NCBI GenBank assembly: GCA_963662965.1 | Contig: OY759970.1 | Coordinates: 1,302,001-1,366,000 of the forward strand | Direction of reading: 5' to 3' | DNA: 64,000 nt | Source: DTWD01 sp963662965 | GTDB taxonomy: Bacteria; Acidobacteriota; Vicinamibacteria; Vicinamibacterales; UBA8438 | In this document: in pieces, positions 26,841-35,299 of the stretch | Position numbering within the stretch: position 1 is the stretch's first letter | Layout of the letters: each line of letters opens with the position of its first letter | The notes under the pieces: generated by a model | Database searches by the model: none | What the model was told of the DNA's origin: nothing | The model's input: the letters and a program-made list of their open reading frames with translations, nothing else | Program-made: the position numbers and the translations under genes

Positions 26841-26868
26841 CTTAAGTATTTAAATACAATGAGTTAAG
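26841..26868. promoter_or_regulatory. AT-rich palindromic operator candidate
   Basis: GTATTTAAATAC (26846-26857) is a perfect 12-base palindrome, framed by CTTAA (26841-26845) and TTAAG (26864-26868). It lies between the divergent cupin and E1 genes in an otherwise GC-rich sequence. Confidence 0.5.
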
Positions 26869-26906
26869 TCCCATGACAACCCCTCTTTCCACGCAGGGGT
26901 GCGTGC

Positions 26907-26912
26907 TATAAT
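26907..26912 (+). promoter_or_regulatory. Consensus -10 element of the E1 dehydrogenase gene
   Basis: A perfect TATAAT 71 bases before the start codon. No good -35 is seen at 16-18 bases, so an activator may be needed. Confidence 0.55.
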
Positions 26913-26983
26913 TGCGGAGTCGTGCGTGCCACTCCCCAGGGCCGACAGACCCGCGCGTCAGCTCACCGTAAGGATTCTGCATC

Positions 26984-29137
26984 ATGAAATCATCGACGGT
27001 CACCAACGGGATGTCGACCCGTGTACCGTCGGCCCCCTCTCCCGCTGACCCGAGAGCGGGAGGGCTGTCGCGGGACCAGTTGCTCCGCTTCTACCACACG
27101 ATGCTGCTGTCGCGCCGTCTCGACGACAAGGAGTTGCAGCTCAAGCATCAGAGTCTCAGCTACTTTCAGATAAGCGGTGCTGGACATGAAGCGATCCAGG
27201 TCGCCGCCGGTCTGGCATTGAGACCCGGCCATGACTGGGTATTCCCCTACTATCGTGACCGGGCCCTCTGCCTGACGCTTGGTCTCACGGCGTCCGACAT
27301 GTTACTGAACGCCGTTGGGGCGAAAGACGATCCGAACTCCGGCGGCCGACAGATGCCGACGCACTGGTCGTCGACGGAGCTCCAGATCGTATCTTCATCG
27401 AGCTGTTGCACCACGCAGTGTCTCCACGCCGTCGGTGCGGCTGAGGCCGGTGACCTCTTCCAGCGGATTGACGGCCTCGATACACCATCGGCGTACCGTG
27501 ACGACGAGGTGGTCCTCGTCGCGCTCGGTGATGGGCAGACGAGCGGTGGGGAATTCTGGGAGTCGCTCAACACGGCCAGCAATCGTCGCCTGCCGGTGGT
27601 GTACCTCGTCGAAGACAACGGGTACGCGATCTCGGTGCCGGTCGAGTTCCAGACGCCGGGCGGCGACATCGCCGACCTGGTCGAGTCGTTTCCCGGGTTG
27701 AAGGTCATTCGTGTCGACGGCACCGACGGCGTGGCAAGCATTCGCGCCATGACGGAGGCGGTCGCGTACGCGCGCGGGCGGTCTGGTCCGGCCCTGGTCC
27801 GTGCCCACGTGACCCGCCCGTACTCGCACTCGATGACCGACGACGAGAGCCAGTACAAGACCGCCGCGGAAATCAAAGCTGACGCATTGAAGGACCCGCT
27901 TCGCCGGTTCTCGGAGTTTCTCCGTGCCCAGGGACATGCGACCGACGACGACCTCGAGGCGATCGCGGCTGACATCGACCGCGAGGTCCAGGACGCCTCC
28001 GACCGCGCAGTCGTGGCGCCGAAGCCGGACGCGTCGACGGCCACCCTCTACGTCTATTCCCCGACGATCGACCCCGCGTCGGCCATCTTTGAGTCGACGC
28101 CCGCGGGTGAGGGCACCCCAGTCACCATGGTCTCGGCCATCAACCGGACGTTGCACGATGAGATGGCACGAGAGCCGCGTATCGTCGTCTTCGGTGAAGA
28201 CGTCGCTGACGCGAGCCGCTCGGAGATCCTCACGGAGGTCGGGGGCAAGGGCGGCGTGTTCAAAGCGACGCTCGGACTACAGCGCGAATACGGGCGCACC
28301 CGCGTCTTCAATTCGCCGCTGGCGGAGGCGAACATCGTCGGGCGGGCGATCGGGATGGCTCTGCGTGGATTAAAACCGGTCGTCGAGATCCAGTTCTTCG
28401 ACTACATCTGGCCGGCCATGATGCAGATCCGAGACGAGCTGTCGATGCTCCGGTACCGGTCAAACAACGCCTACTCCTGCCCGATCGTCATTCGGACTCC
28501 GATAGGCGGCTATCTGCGAGGCGGCGCGCTGTATCACAGCCAATCGGGCGAGAGCATCTTCGCGCACTGCCCCGGTCTTCGCATCGCGCTGCCCTCCACC
28601 GCCAGCGACGCCGCCGGACTGCTCCGCACGGCCATTCGATGCGACGATCCCGTGCTTTTCCTCGAACACAAGCATTTGTATCGTCAGACCTACAACAAGG
28701 ACGTCTACCCCGGTCCTGACTACACACTGCCGTTTGCGCGTTCGGCGGTGCGTCGGGAGGGGACGGACGTGACGGTGCTGACCTGGGGTGCGCTGGTGCA
28801 GCGGACCTTGCAGGCAGCGGAGCGAGTCAGCCAAGAGGGGATCGACGTCAGGGTAGTGGATCTGAGGACCATCGCCCCCTATGACTGGGAAGGGATCACC
28901 CGCGCAGTGCAGGCTACGAATCGCGTCGTCATCGCTCACGAAGATCAGGTGACGTGCGGTTTTGGGGGAGAGTTGGCCGCGCGGATCGCCGACGAGCTCT
29001 TCGACCAACTCGATGCGCCAGTCAAGCGCGTCGGCGCGCTCGACTGTCCCGTGGCCTATAGCCCGGTGCTCGAAGAAGCCATCCTGCCGCAGGTGTCCGA
29101 CGTACTGGACACCGTGCGTGACGTCGCTCGGTATTGA
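26984..29137 (+). CDS. Fused E1 alpha-beta 2-oxoacid dehydrogenase
   Basis: A 717-residue protein joining both E1 subunits of a thiamine-diphosphate 2-oxoacid dehydrogenase. Residues ~30-345 are the alpha part, with the TPP loop starting GDG at 182-184 and ending EDNGYAI. Residues ~380-717 are the beta part, from TPVTMVSAINRTLHDEM, with VFGEDVADA and the transketolase C-terminal domain. It decarboxylates pyruvate or branched-chain 2-oxoacids and passes the acyl group to E2; the branched-chain type seems likelier. E2 and E3 genes are not in the window. AAGGA lies 9 bases before the ATG. Confidence 0.9.
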   Translation: MKSSTVTNGMSTRVPSAPSPADPRAGGLSRDQLLRFYHTMLLSRRLDDKELQLKHQSLSYFQISGAGHEAIQVAAGLALRPGHDWVFPYYRDRALCLTLGLTASDMLLNAVGAKDDPNSGGRQMPTHWSSTELQIVSSSSCCTTQCLHAVGAAEAGDLFQRIDGLDTPSAYRDDEVVLVALGDGQTSGGEFWESLNTASNRRLPVVYLVEDNGYAISVPVEFQTPGGDIADLVESFPGLKVIRVDGTDGVASIRAMTEAVAYARGRSGPALVRAHVTRPYSHSMTDDESQYKTAAEIKADALKDPLRRFSEFLRAQGHATDDDLEAIAADIDREVQDASDRAVVAPKPDASTATLYVYSPTIDPASAIFESTPAGEGTPVTMVSAINRTLHDEMAREPRIVVFGEDVADASRSEILTEVGGKGGVFKATLGLQREYGRTRVFNSPLAEANIVGRAIGMALRGLKPVVEIQFFDYIWPAMMQIRDELSMLRYRSNNAYSCPIVIRTPIGGYLRGGALYHSQSGESIFAHCPGLRIALPSTASDAAGLLRTAIRCDDPVLFLEHKHLYRQTYNKDVYPGPDYTLPFARSAVRREGTDVTVLTWGALVQRTLQAAERVSQEGIDVRVVDLRTIAPYDWEGITRAVQATNRVVIAHEDQVTCGFGGELAARIADELFDQLDAPVKRVGALDCPVAYSPVLEEAILPQVSDVLDTVRDVARY

Positions 29138-29138
29138 A

Positions 29139-29372
29139 ATTAGACGGGGTCTGCGGCCCCGAATCCTTATTCGGGCGACCGAACGGCGTGGGGCATCGGG
29201 CCCCCACGAGTGAGCGAGCGAGGGGGTCTGGGGGAAGCGCCCGCGGCTTCAGCCGCCTGGACGCGGGCGATATTCCCCCGGTCTGAACTTCGTCGGCTGA
29301 CTGCCCAGACCCCCGTCGCCGGCACTCGTGGGGGCCCAATGCACGGCGCCGCGCCGTGCGCGCCCTCTACTC
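29139..29372. repeat. Composite dispersed repeat (head, inner hairpin module, tail)
   Basis: Begins TTAGACGGGGTCTGCGGCCC two bases after the E1 stop and ends with a CACGGCGC-CGCGCCGTG dyad. An inner module at 29221-29286 (AGGGGGTCTGGGGGAAGCGC ... GATATTCCCCC) is shared with 31314-31379. The inner stems CGCCCGCG/CGCGGGCG and GGGGGAA/TTCCCCC indicate a strong RNA structure. Confidence 0.7.
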
Positions 29373-29389
29373 GAATAGACTCCTTGCTT

Positions 29390-30418
29390 GTGGACCGTCA
29401 CCACCTCGGCGTAGCGATGGTTGCCGGCATGCTCGGCTTGCTGGCCGTTGCGCCTCAGGCGTCCCACCACGTCGAGATCCTCAGACCGACAGGCGGACTC
29501 GCGCCCCACATCGTTGGCCAGTTCCGCGAGCCAACCGTGTTTCAGCGGTCATCAACCGGCTCGGCCTTCGTGTTCGACCGGCGAGCGCAGGCGGTGTACC
29601 GCGTCGACGCCGGCCGCGAGTCGGCGGCGGAGATCGTCAACATCGGCCCCGAAGATGGCAGCATTCTCGGCGCTAACGCGTTCGACCTTGGCCCGCGTAA
29701 CCGCTTCGTTGTCGCTGACGCACCGAGCGGTCGAGAACGGGTGCAGCTGTTCGACGCCAGCGGCGAGCGCCTGAGCAGCTTTCGATTACCCGGACGGGCG
29801 GCGCCGCGGGTCACGCTCGGCGACACGGTGCTCAACGGCGTGGGGTCGCTCGCCTTCACCGGCGACGCGATCCTGATGAATCAGCCCGAGCTCGGCGGCC
29901 TGGTGACGAAGTTCAGTCTGCGCGGGCAGCCGTACCACACCTTTGGCGTGTTTCGACGTACTGGCCACGAGCACGATCGGGACCTCCATCTCGCGTTGAA
30001 TAGTGGCCTCCCCCTCGCCGCGCCCGACGGCAGCTATTACTTCGTGTTTCAAACCGGTCGGCCGATGTTCCGAAAGTACGACGCCACGGGGACCTTGCTC
30101 TTCGAGCGCCATGTCGAGGGCACGGAGATCGACCCGGTGATCAACGCGTTGCCGACCACGTGGCCTAAACGGACCGACGCCGACGGGCGCACATTGCCGG
30201 TCGTCCCTCCGACCGTCAGAACTGCCGCCGTTGATCGGTCGGGCCACCTCTGGGTGGCCCTGTCGGTACCGTTTCTCTACGTCTACGACGCCACGGGCGA
30301 AAAACGTCGAACGGTCCGTCTCGACGCGGCCGGACTCATCGCGGTCTCGAGCCTGCACTTTCCGGACGACACCCGGATGCTGGTCGCGCCTGGCTGCTAC
30401 GAATTCACGGTGTGGTGA
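29390..30418 (+). CDS. Secreted beta-propeller-like protein
   Basis: A 342-residue protein from GTG 29390 (ATG 29417 is an alternative). The N-terminus has a hydrophobic signal-like stretch (VAMVAGMLGLLAVAP). The rest shows repeating beta-strand blocks with DRRAQAVYRVD, PRNRFVVADAP, YVYDATGE and SGHLWVALS, typical of NHL/6-bladed propeller proteins of Acidobacteria. No catalytic residues are recognisable and the function is unknown. Upstream in-frame codons translate the repeat and are excluded. Confidence 0.65.
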   Translation: MDRHHLGVAMVAGMLGLLAVAPQASHHVEILRPTGGLAPHIVGQFREPTVFQRSSTGSAFVFDRRAQAVYRVDAGRESAAEIVNIGPEDGSILGANAFDLGPRNRFVVADAPSGRERVQLFDASGERLSSFRLPGRAAPRVTLGDTVLNGVGSLAFTGDAILMNQPELGGLVTKFSLRGQPYHTFGVFRRTGHEHDRDLHLALNSGLPLAAPDGSYYFVFQTGRPMFRKYDATGTLLFERHVEGTEIDPVINALPTTWPKRTDADGRTLPVVPPTVRTAAVDRSGHLWVALSVPFLYVYDATGEKRRTVRLDAAGLIAVSSLHFPDDTRMLVAPGCYEFTVW

Positions 30419-31231
30419 GCGTCGCCCGGAGCACGGTCACGGCTTGGCCACCAAGGCGAACACGGTCGCCAACGACGCGTGTCCGGACCACCCCGCCGCG
30501 CACAGACGCCTGGAAGCCCGTCATCTCGTTGCGATTCAGGTGGGAGCGCCAATAGGGCGCCAGGCAGCAGTGCGCGGAGCCGGTCACGGGATCCTCGTCG
30601 ATGCCGGCGCCCGGCGGCGAAAAACCGTGAGACGAAGTCGAACCCGGCCGTGACCGCGCGGCCCGTGACAATGACTCCCCGGACTTTCGAGCGCCTCCAG
30701 CGCTCGAAAGTCTGGCGCCAACGCACGCACGGTCACCTCGTTCTCGACCTCAACGAGGTGGTCGAAGCGGTTGCGACCGACGTAGCGTGAGTCGACCGCG
30801 AGCGCCGACAGCAAGCCCTTTGGTGGGACCGTCGCCTCTGGCGGCTCAGCCGAAAAGTCGAGCTCGATCCAGTCGCCTCGACACTCCGCGCTCAGACGGC
30901 CCGAGCGTGTATCGAACGCGAGGACCTCGTCCAGAGCGGCGTGGCCTTCGGACCAGAGGACATGCGCGGTCGCGAGGGTGGCGTGCCCGCATAGGTCGAC
31001 CTCCATCACCGGAGTGAACCAGCAAAGGACGAAGGCGCCGCCCGAGCCGCGATGCACGAACGCCGTCTCGGAGAGATTCATTTCGAGCGCCACCTGTTGC
31101 ATCCACCCTGGGTCTGCGGTGTGTCGGCCAGCCTCGACGTCGGCATCGCTGAGGAGACAGACAGCCGCTGGATTTCCCGCGAATGGCCGGTCCGTGAACG
31201 CGTCGACTTGAATGATCTCGATGGGCGTCAT
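30405..31231 (-). pseudogene. PhzF-like isomerase/epimerase with two frameshifts
   Basis: From ATG 31231 the protein reads as a PhzF family member (IIQVDAFTDRPFAGNPAAVCLL, with the family's catalytic Glu in MNLSETAFV, and CGHATLATAHVLW). After LAPDFRALEALE the frame is lost at an AAA run (30685-30687). The next frame gives VRGVIVTGRAVTAGFDFVSR, then is lost at a run of five T (30620-30624 on the plus strand as A). The third frame gives GAGIDEDPVTGSAHCCLAPY to the stop at 30405. Removing one base from each run restores a ~275-residue PhzF-like protein. Both lesions are +1 in homopolymers, so error or decay are equally possible. Confidence 0.75.
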
Positions 31232-31239
31232 TCTATTTC

Positions 31240-31379
31240 TTAGACGGGGCTGACTGCCCCGAACCCCGTCGCGGCCACTCGTGGGGACCCCATGCTCCAC
31301 AAGCGAGGGAGCCAGGGGGTCTGGGGGAAGCGCCGGAGACTCAGTCGTGTGATCGAGGGCGATATTCCCCCCAGTCTGA
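31240..31379. repeat. Composite dispersed repeat between PhzF-like and EamA genes
   Basis: Head TTAGACGGGGCTGACTGCCC at 31240, followed by CCCCGTCGCGGCCACTCGTG, and the inner module at 31314-31379, which ends at the EamA stop codon. It matches the 29139 copy in module order but has a different inner loop. Confidence 0.7.
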
Positions 31380-32291
31380 TCATCGACCTCGGGTGAATAG
31401 CAGGCCGGTCAAGACGAGCGCCGCTCCCGCCACCTGGGCGGCACCGATCGGCTCTCGTAGCCAGACCGCCGCGATCGCCATGGCCGCCACCGGAACGAGG
31501 TTGGAATAGACCGAGGTCCGCGCGCTGCCAAGTCGCTGCACACCGGTGTACCAGATGATGTGCGACACGGACAGCGCCAGCACGCCAGACGCCACCGTGA
31601 GCACCCACGCCCCTGCGCTGACACCCCGCCAATCGAGAGCGACCAGACTGGGTATCGCCACGAGCGTGAACAACGTCGCGCCCACGAGCGTCGTATAGGC
31701 GGACACTTGGTACGGCGAGTATCGTGCCAGCAACGGACGGGACCCGCTCGTGTAGAACGCCCACGCCCACAGCGCTCCAAATGTCATCGCATCCCCGACG
31801 AGCGTATCCCGATTCGCGCCGGCTCCCTGACCGACGACAAAGAAGACGCCGACCACCGCCAGTGTGATGCCGCCCCACTGCCGCCACCCAACCGGCTCGC
31901 GATGACGACTCGCGGCGTTCAGCGCAAGGACCGCGATCGGCATGCAGCCAAGGATCAACGAACTATTGGTGACCGTTGTCCGCTCGAGGCCCGTCACGAA
32001 CACCATCTGGTAGCAGAAGTGTCCCAAGAAGCCGAGGGTCAAGAAGCGTGGCCAGTCGGCTCGGACCGGCGGCGGCTCACCGCGGAGCCGTGACACGGTA
32101 ACGAGGACCACGCAGGCCGTCAGAATCCTGAGCGCATTGAACGGGACGCTCGGAATCTCCACGATCGCGGTCTTCACGATCGAGAAGTTGCTCCCCCAGA
32201 TCAAGACAAGCAGTACCAGGAGAGCGTCGATCGGCGTGGACGAGAGGTGTGGCGCGTGTCGGCTCACGGGCGGGGCCGCCCAGGGGAGCAT
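31380..32291 (-). CDS. EamA/DMT-family transporter
   Basis: A 303-residue membrane protein with ten predicted helices in two EamA repeats (starting IDALLVLLVLIWGSNFSIVK and GDAMTFGALWAWAFYTSGSR). Members export or import metabolites such as amino acids or nucleobases; the substrate is unknown. It is divergent from the ATP synthase operon. Confidence 0.9.
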   Translation of the reverse strand: MLPWAAPPVSRHAPHLSSTPIDALLVLLVLIWGSNFSIVKTAIVEIPSVPFNALRILTACVVLVTVSRLRGEPPPVRADWPRFLTLGFLGHFCYQMVFVTGLERTTVTNSSLILGCMPIAVLALNAASRHREPVGWRQWGGITLAVVGVFFVVGQGAGANRDTLVGDAMTFGALWAWAFYTSGSRPLLARYSPYQVSAYTTLVGATLFTLVAIPSLVALDWRGVSAGAWVLTVASGVLALSVSHIIWYTGVQRLGSARTSVYSNLVPVAAMAIAAVWLREPIGAAQVAGAALVLTGLLFTRGR

Positions 32292-32299
32292 CGAACGCG

Positions 32300-32328
32300 T
32301 TGCGTCATCAGTGGCGCCCTGGTATCAT
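32300..32328 (+). promoter_or_regulatory. Sigma70-type promoter of the F0 operon
   Basis: TTGCGT (32300-32305) and TATCAT (32323-32328) with a 17-base spacer, pointing into atpZ 96 bases downstream. Confidence 0.6.
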
Positions 32329-32423
32329 TGGCTGTTTGTTCAGCCTCGCGAACAGGTCGTCTGGCCGAACCGGTTGCGGATGGACGCTCACGACCCGAAC
32401 ACGCGCTACTGGCGAGAGTGCGC

Positions 32424-32666
32424 ATGCCCGATGAGCGAGACCCGTTTCTGGCGAGTTCCCTGCAGCACCTGCAAGACAATATCCGCAGAGCAGGACCGGC
32501 AGCAACGGCCAGCTACACGCTGATCGGCGCCATCCTCCTGCTTGGGGGGGGCGGGGCGCTGATCGACCGCTGGCAGGGCATATCGCCTTGGGGCTTGCTC
32601 AGTGGCCTGCTCTTGGGCATAGTCGTCGGGTTCTACGAGGTGGCAAGAGCGCTGTGGAAACCGTGA
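32424..32666 (+). CDS. atpZ: AtpZ/AtpI-type F0F1 assembly protein
   Basis: An 80-residue protein from ATG 32424 (MPDERDPFLASSLQHL) with two membrane helices (TASYTLIGAILLLGGGGALID and LLSGLLLGIVVGFYEVARAL), the AtpZ hairpin. It precedes atpI and atpB as in many ATP synthase operons and is thought to help assemble F0 or supply Mg. A longer in-frame reading has no family match. Confidence 0.8.
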   Translation: MPDERDPFLASSLQHLQDNIRRAGPAATASYTLIGAILLLGGGGALIDRWQGISPWGLLSGLLLGIVVGFYEVARALWKP

Positions 32667-32677
32667 GCTGATTGCCG

Positions 32678-33049
32678 ATGCATATGGTCGGGCTGGCCGC
32701 CGTGTTGTCCATCACATCGAGTGTCGTCGTCGCGACGATCATCGTGCCGGCAGTCGCGACGGAAGTCATCCTCGGAATGACCGGGCCACTGGTTGTGGCG
32801 GTCGGCTCCTTCGTCTTGATGGACCGAACCTTTCGCCGAGACCCGGAGGGACTGACGCGGCTGCTGGTTCGCGCGTTTGCCTGCAAGTTGGTGGCATTCG
32901 GCGCGTATGTCGTCCTCGCCATCACGGTGTTCGCGCTCGATGCCATCGCATTCGTCGCAAGCTTTACGGTGTATTTCGTGGCACTCCATCTCGCCGAAGC
33001 GGTCCATCTACAGCGGCTGTTCGTGGCGAACGGAACGCCATCGGGCTGA
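32678..33049 (+). CDS. atpI: ATP synthase subunit I-like protein
   Basis: About 123 residues with four membrane helices, positioned between atpZ and atpB. Sequence conservation of AtpI is low, so the call rests on size, topology and context. It is believed to assist c-ring assembly. The start could be ATG 32678 or 32684. Confidence 0.65.
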   Translation: MHMVGLAAVLSITSSVVVATIIVPAVATEVILGMTGPLVVAVGSFVLMDRTFRRDPEGLTRLLVRAFACKLVAFGAYVVLAITVFALDAIAFVASFTVYFVALHLAEAVHLQRLFVANGTPSG

Positions 33050-33072
33050 GTCCGAGCGCATCATTGTTCCTT

Positions 33073-34002
33073 ATGCGTCAACCTGACCACGCCGAAGCGG
33101 CCGAGCACGTCGAAGAGGGATTCGACGCCGGAGAAATGATCATCGGGCACGTTGCAAATAGCCCACCCGACCACCCGATCGTCCATCTCCCACACCTCTT
33201 CGGTATCGACTTCTCCGTCTCGAAGCATGTGTTCATGCTGCTGTTTGTCGCAACGATACTGTTCTTTTTGATCACGCTGACGGTCCGCCGTTACTTGCGT
33301 CAGGACCGGCTGGTCCCGAGTGGCTTTATGAACGCGCTCGAGTTCGTGGTGGTGTACATCCGCGACTCGATCGTCTTGCCCAACGTCGGGACGAAATGGG
33401 TCAGCACGTTTGCGCCGCTCGCGCTCACGTTCTTTTTCTTCATTCTCACCGCCAACGTCATCGGCATGATTCCGATGTTCGACGTGCTCGGTCTCATCGA
33501 CCACACGATCCTCCACACCGGTGAACATTCACTCATCAAGAGCATCGTTCATGGCGGGACGACCGCCACGGCCAACTTCAACGTCACGGCGGCACTCGCG
33601 ACGATTACCTTCGTCTCAATCATCGTCGCCGGCACCATGGCGCATGGCTTCATCCAGCATTGGCTCAACCTCGTGCCGCGCGGTCTGGCGTGGCCGCTCT
33701 ACATCCTGCTCATCCCGATCGAGGTGATGGGCATGTTCGTCAAGCCATTCGCACTCACGATGCGGCTGGCCGCCAACATGACCGGCGGCCACATCGCGGT
33801 GTTGGCGATTCTGTCGTTCGTCTTCATTTTCACGGAGATGTTCGAGAGCGCGATGGCCGGTATTGGCGTCGGGCTTGCCGTCTCCGTGCCGCTGGCGGTC
33901 GGGATCAACGCGCTCGAGATCATCGTCGTCCTCGTGCAGGCGTACGTCTTTACGCTACTGTCGTCCGTGTTCATTGGCATGGCCATCAATGTGCACCACT
34001 AA
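33073..34002 (+). CDS. atpB: ATP synthase F0 subunit a
   Basis: About 309 residues from ATG 33073 (TTG 33064 is possible). The proton-channel helix is AWPLYILLIPIEVMGMFVKPFALTMRL-like, containing the essential Arg in LTMRLAANMTGGH, and the last helices include INALEIIVVLVQAYVFTLL. It forms the two half-channels beside the c-ring. A His/Asp-rich N-terminal extension of ~45 residues is present. Confidence 0.95.
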   Translation: MRQPDHAEAAEHVEEGFDAGEMIIGHVANSPPDHPIVHLPHLFGIDFSVSKHVFMLLFVATILFFLITLTVRRYLRQDRLVPSGFMNALEFVVVYIRDSIVLPNVGTKWVSTFAPLALTFFFFILTANVIGMIPMFDVLGLIDHTILHTGEHSLIKSIVHGGTTATANFNVTAALATITFVSIIVAGTMAHGFIQHWLNLVPRGLAWPLYILLIPIEVMGMFVKPFALTMRLAANMTGGHIAVLAILSFVFIFTEMFESAMAGIGVGLAVSVPLAVGINALEIIVVLVQAYVFTLLSSVFIGMAINVHH

Positions 34003-34033
34003 GCAACCTTGGTCGAAAATGGAGGTTATCTGA

Positions 34034-34258
34034 ATGGAGGTTATGCATTACTTTGGCGCCGCGCTCGGGCTGGGGCTCATCGTTATCGGCGCAGGACTGG
34101 GCATCGGCCGGTTAGCGGCGGCGGCGGCGGAAGCCATCGCGCGTCAGCCCAGCGCCGTCGGCGAGATCACCGCCGCCATCAACTTGCCACTGTTCCTGCT
34201 CGAGGGCGTCGCGATTCTTGGCGAGGTCTTCGTGCTGCTCATCGTTCTGCTGAGGTAA
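34034..34258 (+). CDS. atpE: ATP synthase F0 subunit c
   Basis: A 74-residue hairpin with a glycine-rich first helix (ALGLGLIVIGAGLGIGRL), the polar loop ARQPSAVGEI, and a second helix with the ion-binding E57 (PLFLLEGVAILGEV). No sodium-type ligand set is obvious, so protons are likely. A 15-base near-duplication (34019-34033 and 34034-34048) puts a four-codon ORF (MEVI) directly before the start and supplies GGAGG 8 bases upstream. Confidence 0.96.
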   Translation: MEVMHYFGAALGLGLIVIGAGLGIGRLAAAAAEAIARQPSAVGEITAAINLPLFLLEGVAILGEVFVLLIVLLR

Positions 34259-34270
34259 GGACGCGAGGCC

Positions 34271-34777
34271 ATGGATAATCCGCTCGTTCAGCTCGAGCCC
34301 GGGCTGTTCATTTGGACCATTGCGGTCTTCGTCATTCTGCTGGCGCTGCTGAAAAAGTTCGCCTGGGGGCCGCTGCTCGCCGCGCTCGACGAGCGCCAGG
34401 AGAGCATTCGTAAATCGCTCGACGACGCCGACCAGACGCGCCGGGAGCTCGAGCGGATTCAGCAAGAATCGGAGGCGATCATCAGCAAGGCGCGTGTCCA
34501 GGCTGACGCCATTGTCACGGAGACGCGCGCTGATGCGGCGAGGGTGCGCGACGACCTGCGGCAACAGGCGCAGGCTGAGGCGCAATCGATTATCCAGAAC
34601 GCCGAGCGTCAGATTCAGCTGGAAACGGACCGCGCAGTCTTACACATCCGACAGGAGGCAGTCGACCTCTCGCTGATGATCGCCTCGAAACTCATTCGGC
34701 GCAATCTGACGAAGGAAGACAATCAGGCGCTGATCGACGAAGCCCTCAAGCAAGTCGAATCGCGACAGGCGCAGTAG
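34271..34777 (+). CDS. atpF: ATP synthase F0 subunit b
   Basis: A 168-residue protein with one N-terminal membrane helix (LFIWTIAVFVILLALLKKF) followed by a long charged coiled coil, the peripheral stalk that holds F1. It is the last gene of the operon; atpH, A, G, D and C do not follow. Confidence 0.95.
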   Translation: MDNPLVQLEPGLFIWTIAVFVILLALLKKFAWGPLLAALDERQESIRKSLDDADQTRRELERIQQESEAIISKARVQADAIVTETRADAARVRDDLRQQAQAEAQSIIQNAERQIQLETDRAVLHIRQEAVDLSLMIASKLIRRNLTKEDNQALIDEALKQVESRQAQ

Positions 34778-34854
34778 CGCCGACGACTCGCCTCCACCCC
34801 GCAGCTTCGTTACGGCGTGAGGCTACGAGCACCTGCTCCCGCCCGCTGGCCCAC

Positions 34855-35264
34855 CTACGACCGGGGGCGAGGAATCGCGCGCGTGAGATACAACATCGCC
34901 ACTCCGAACGCGATGACGACGGGCCCCTCCCAGACGGTCCACGCCATCGGCATGCCCTCAGCCATGTCGACAACCAGAAGCACCGAGCCGAGGAACGTGA
35001 CGCTCCATCCGAGGTAGACGAGCACCGGCCGATGCCGCGCCAGGTCGAACGACACCAGTAGGAAGAGCCCGCCGACGATCGCGTAGAACGCCGACGTCGA
35101 GCGGGCGAGATACCACACGACCGGCGTGTCGGGCATCACGCCAAGCTCGGCCCAGGCATGGATCGCCCGCATCCACCATGGGGCGCGGCCACGAAGATCA
35201 GCGCAAAAAGCGAGGATATGCCAAAGAGCCGGAGCAGCCAGGTGAGCACACGCGGTGTGTTCAT
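34855..35264 (-). pseudogene. Four-helix membrane protein (BphX/DUF4345-like), frameshifted
   Basis: ATG 35264 begins MNTPRVLTWLLRLFGISSLF and runs to FVAAPH, then goes out of frame at 35177-35179. In the adjacent frame WWMRAIHAWAELGVMPDTPV continues to a stop at 34855. One missing base (CCCCA-TGG where CCCCAT-TGG is expected) accounts for it. The restored ~136-residue protein has four hydrophobic helices and resembles BphX-like membrane proteins of unknown function. It lies 35 bases after nuoN on the same strand. Confidence 0.65.
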
Positions 35265-35299
35265 GATGACGGGTGTCGAGAACCAAAGGGACCGCGCTC

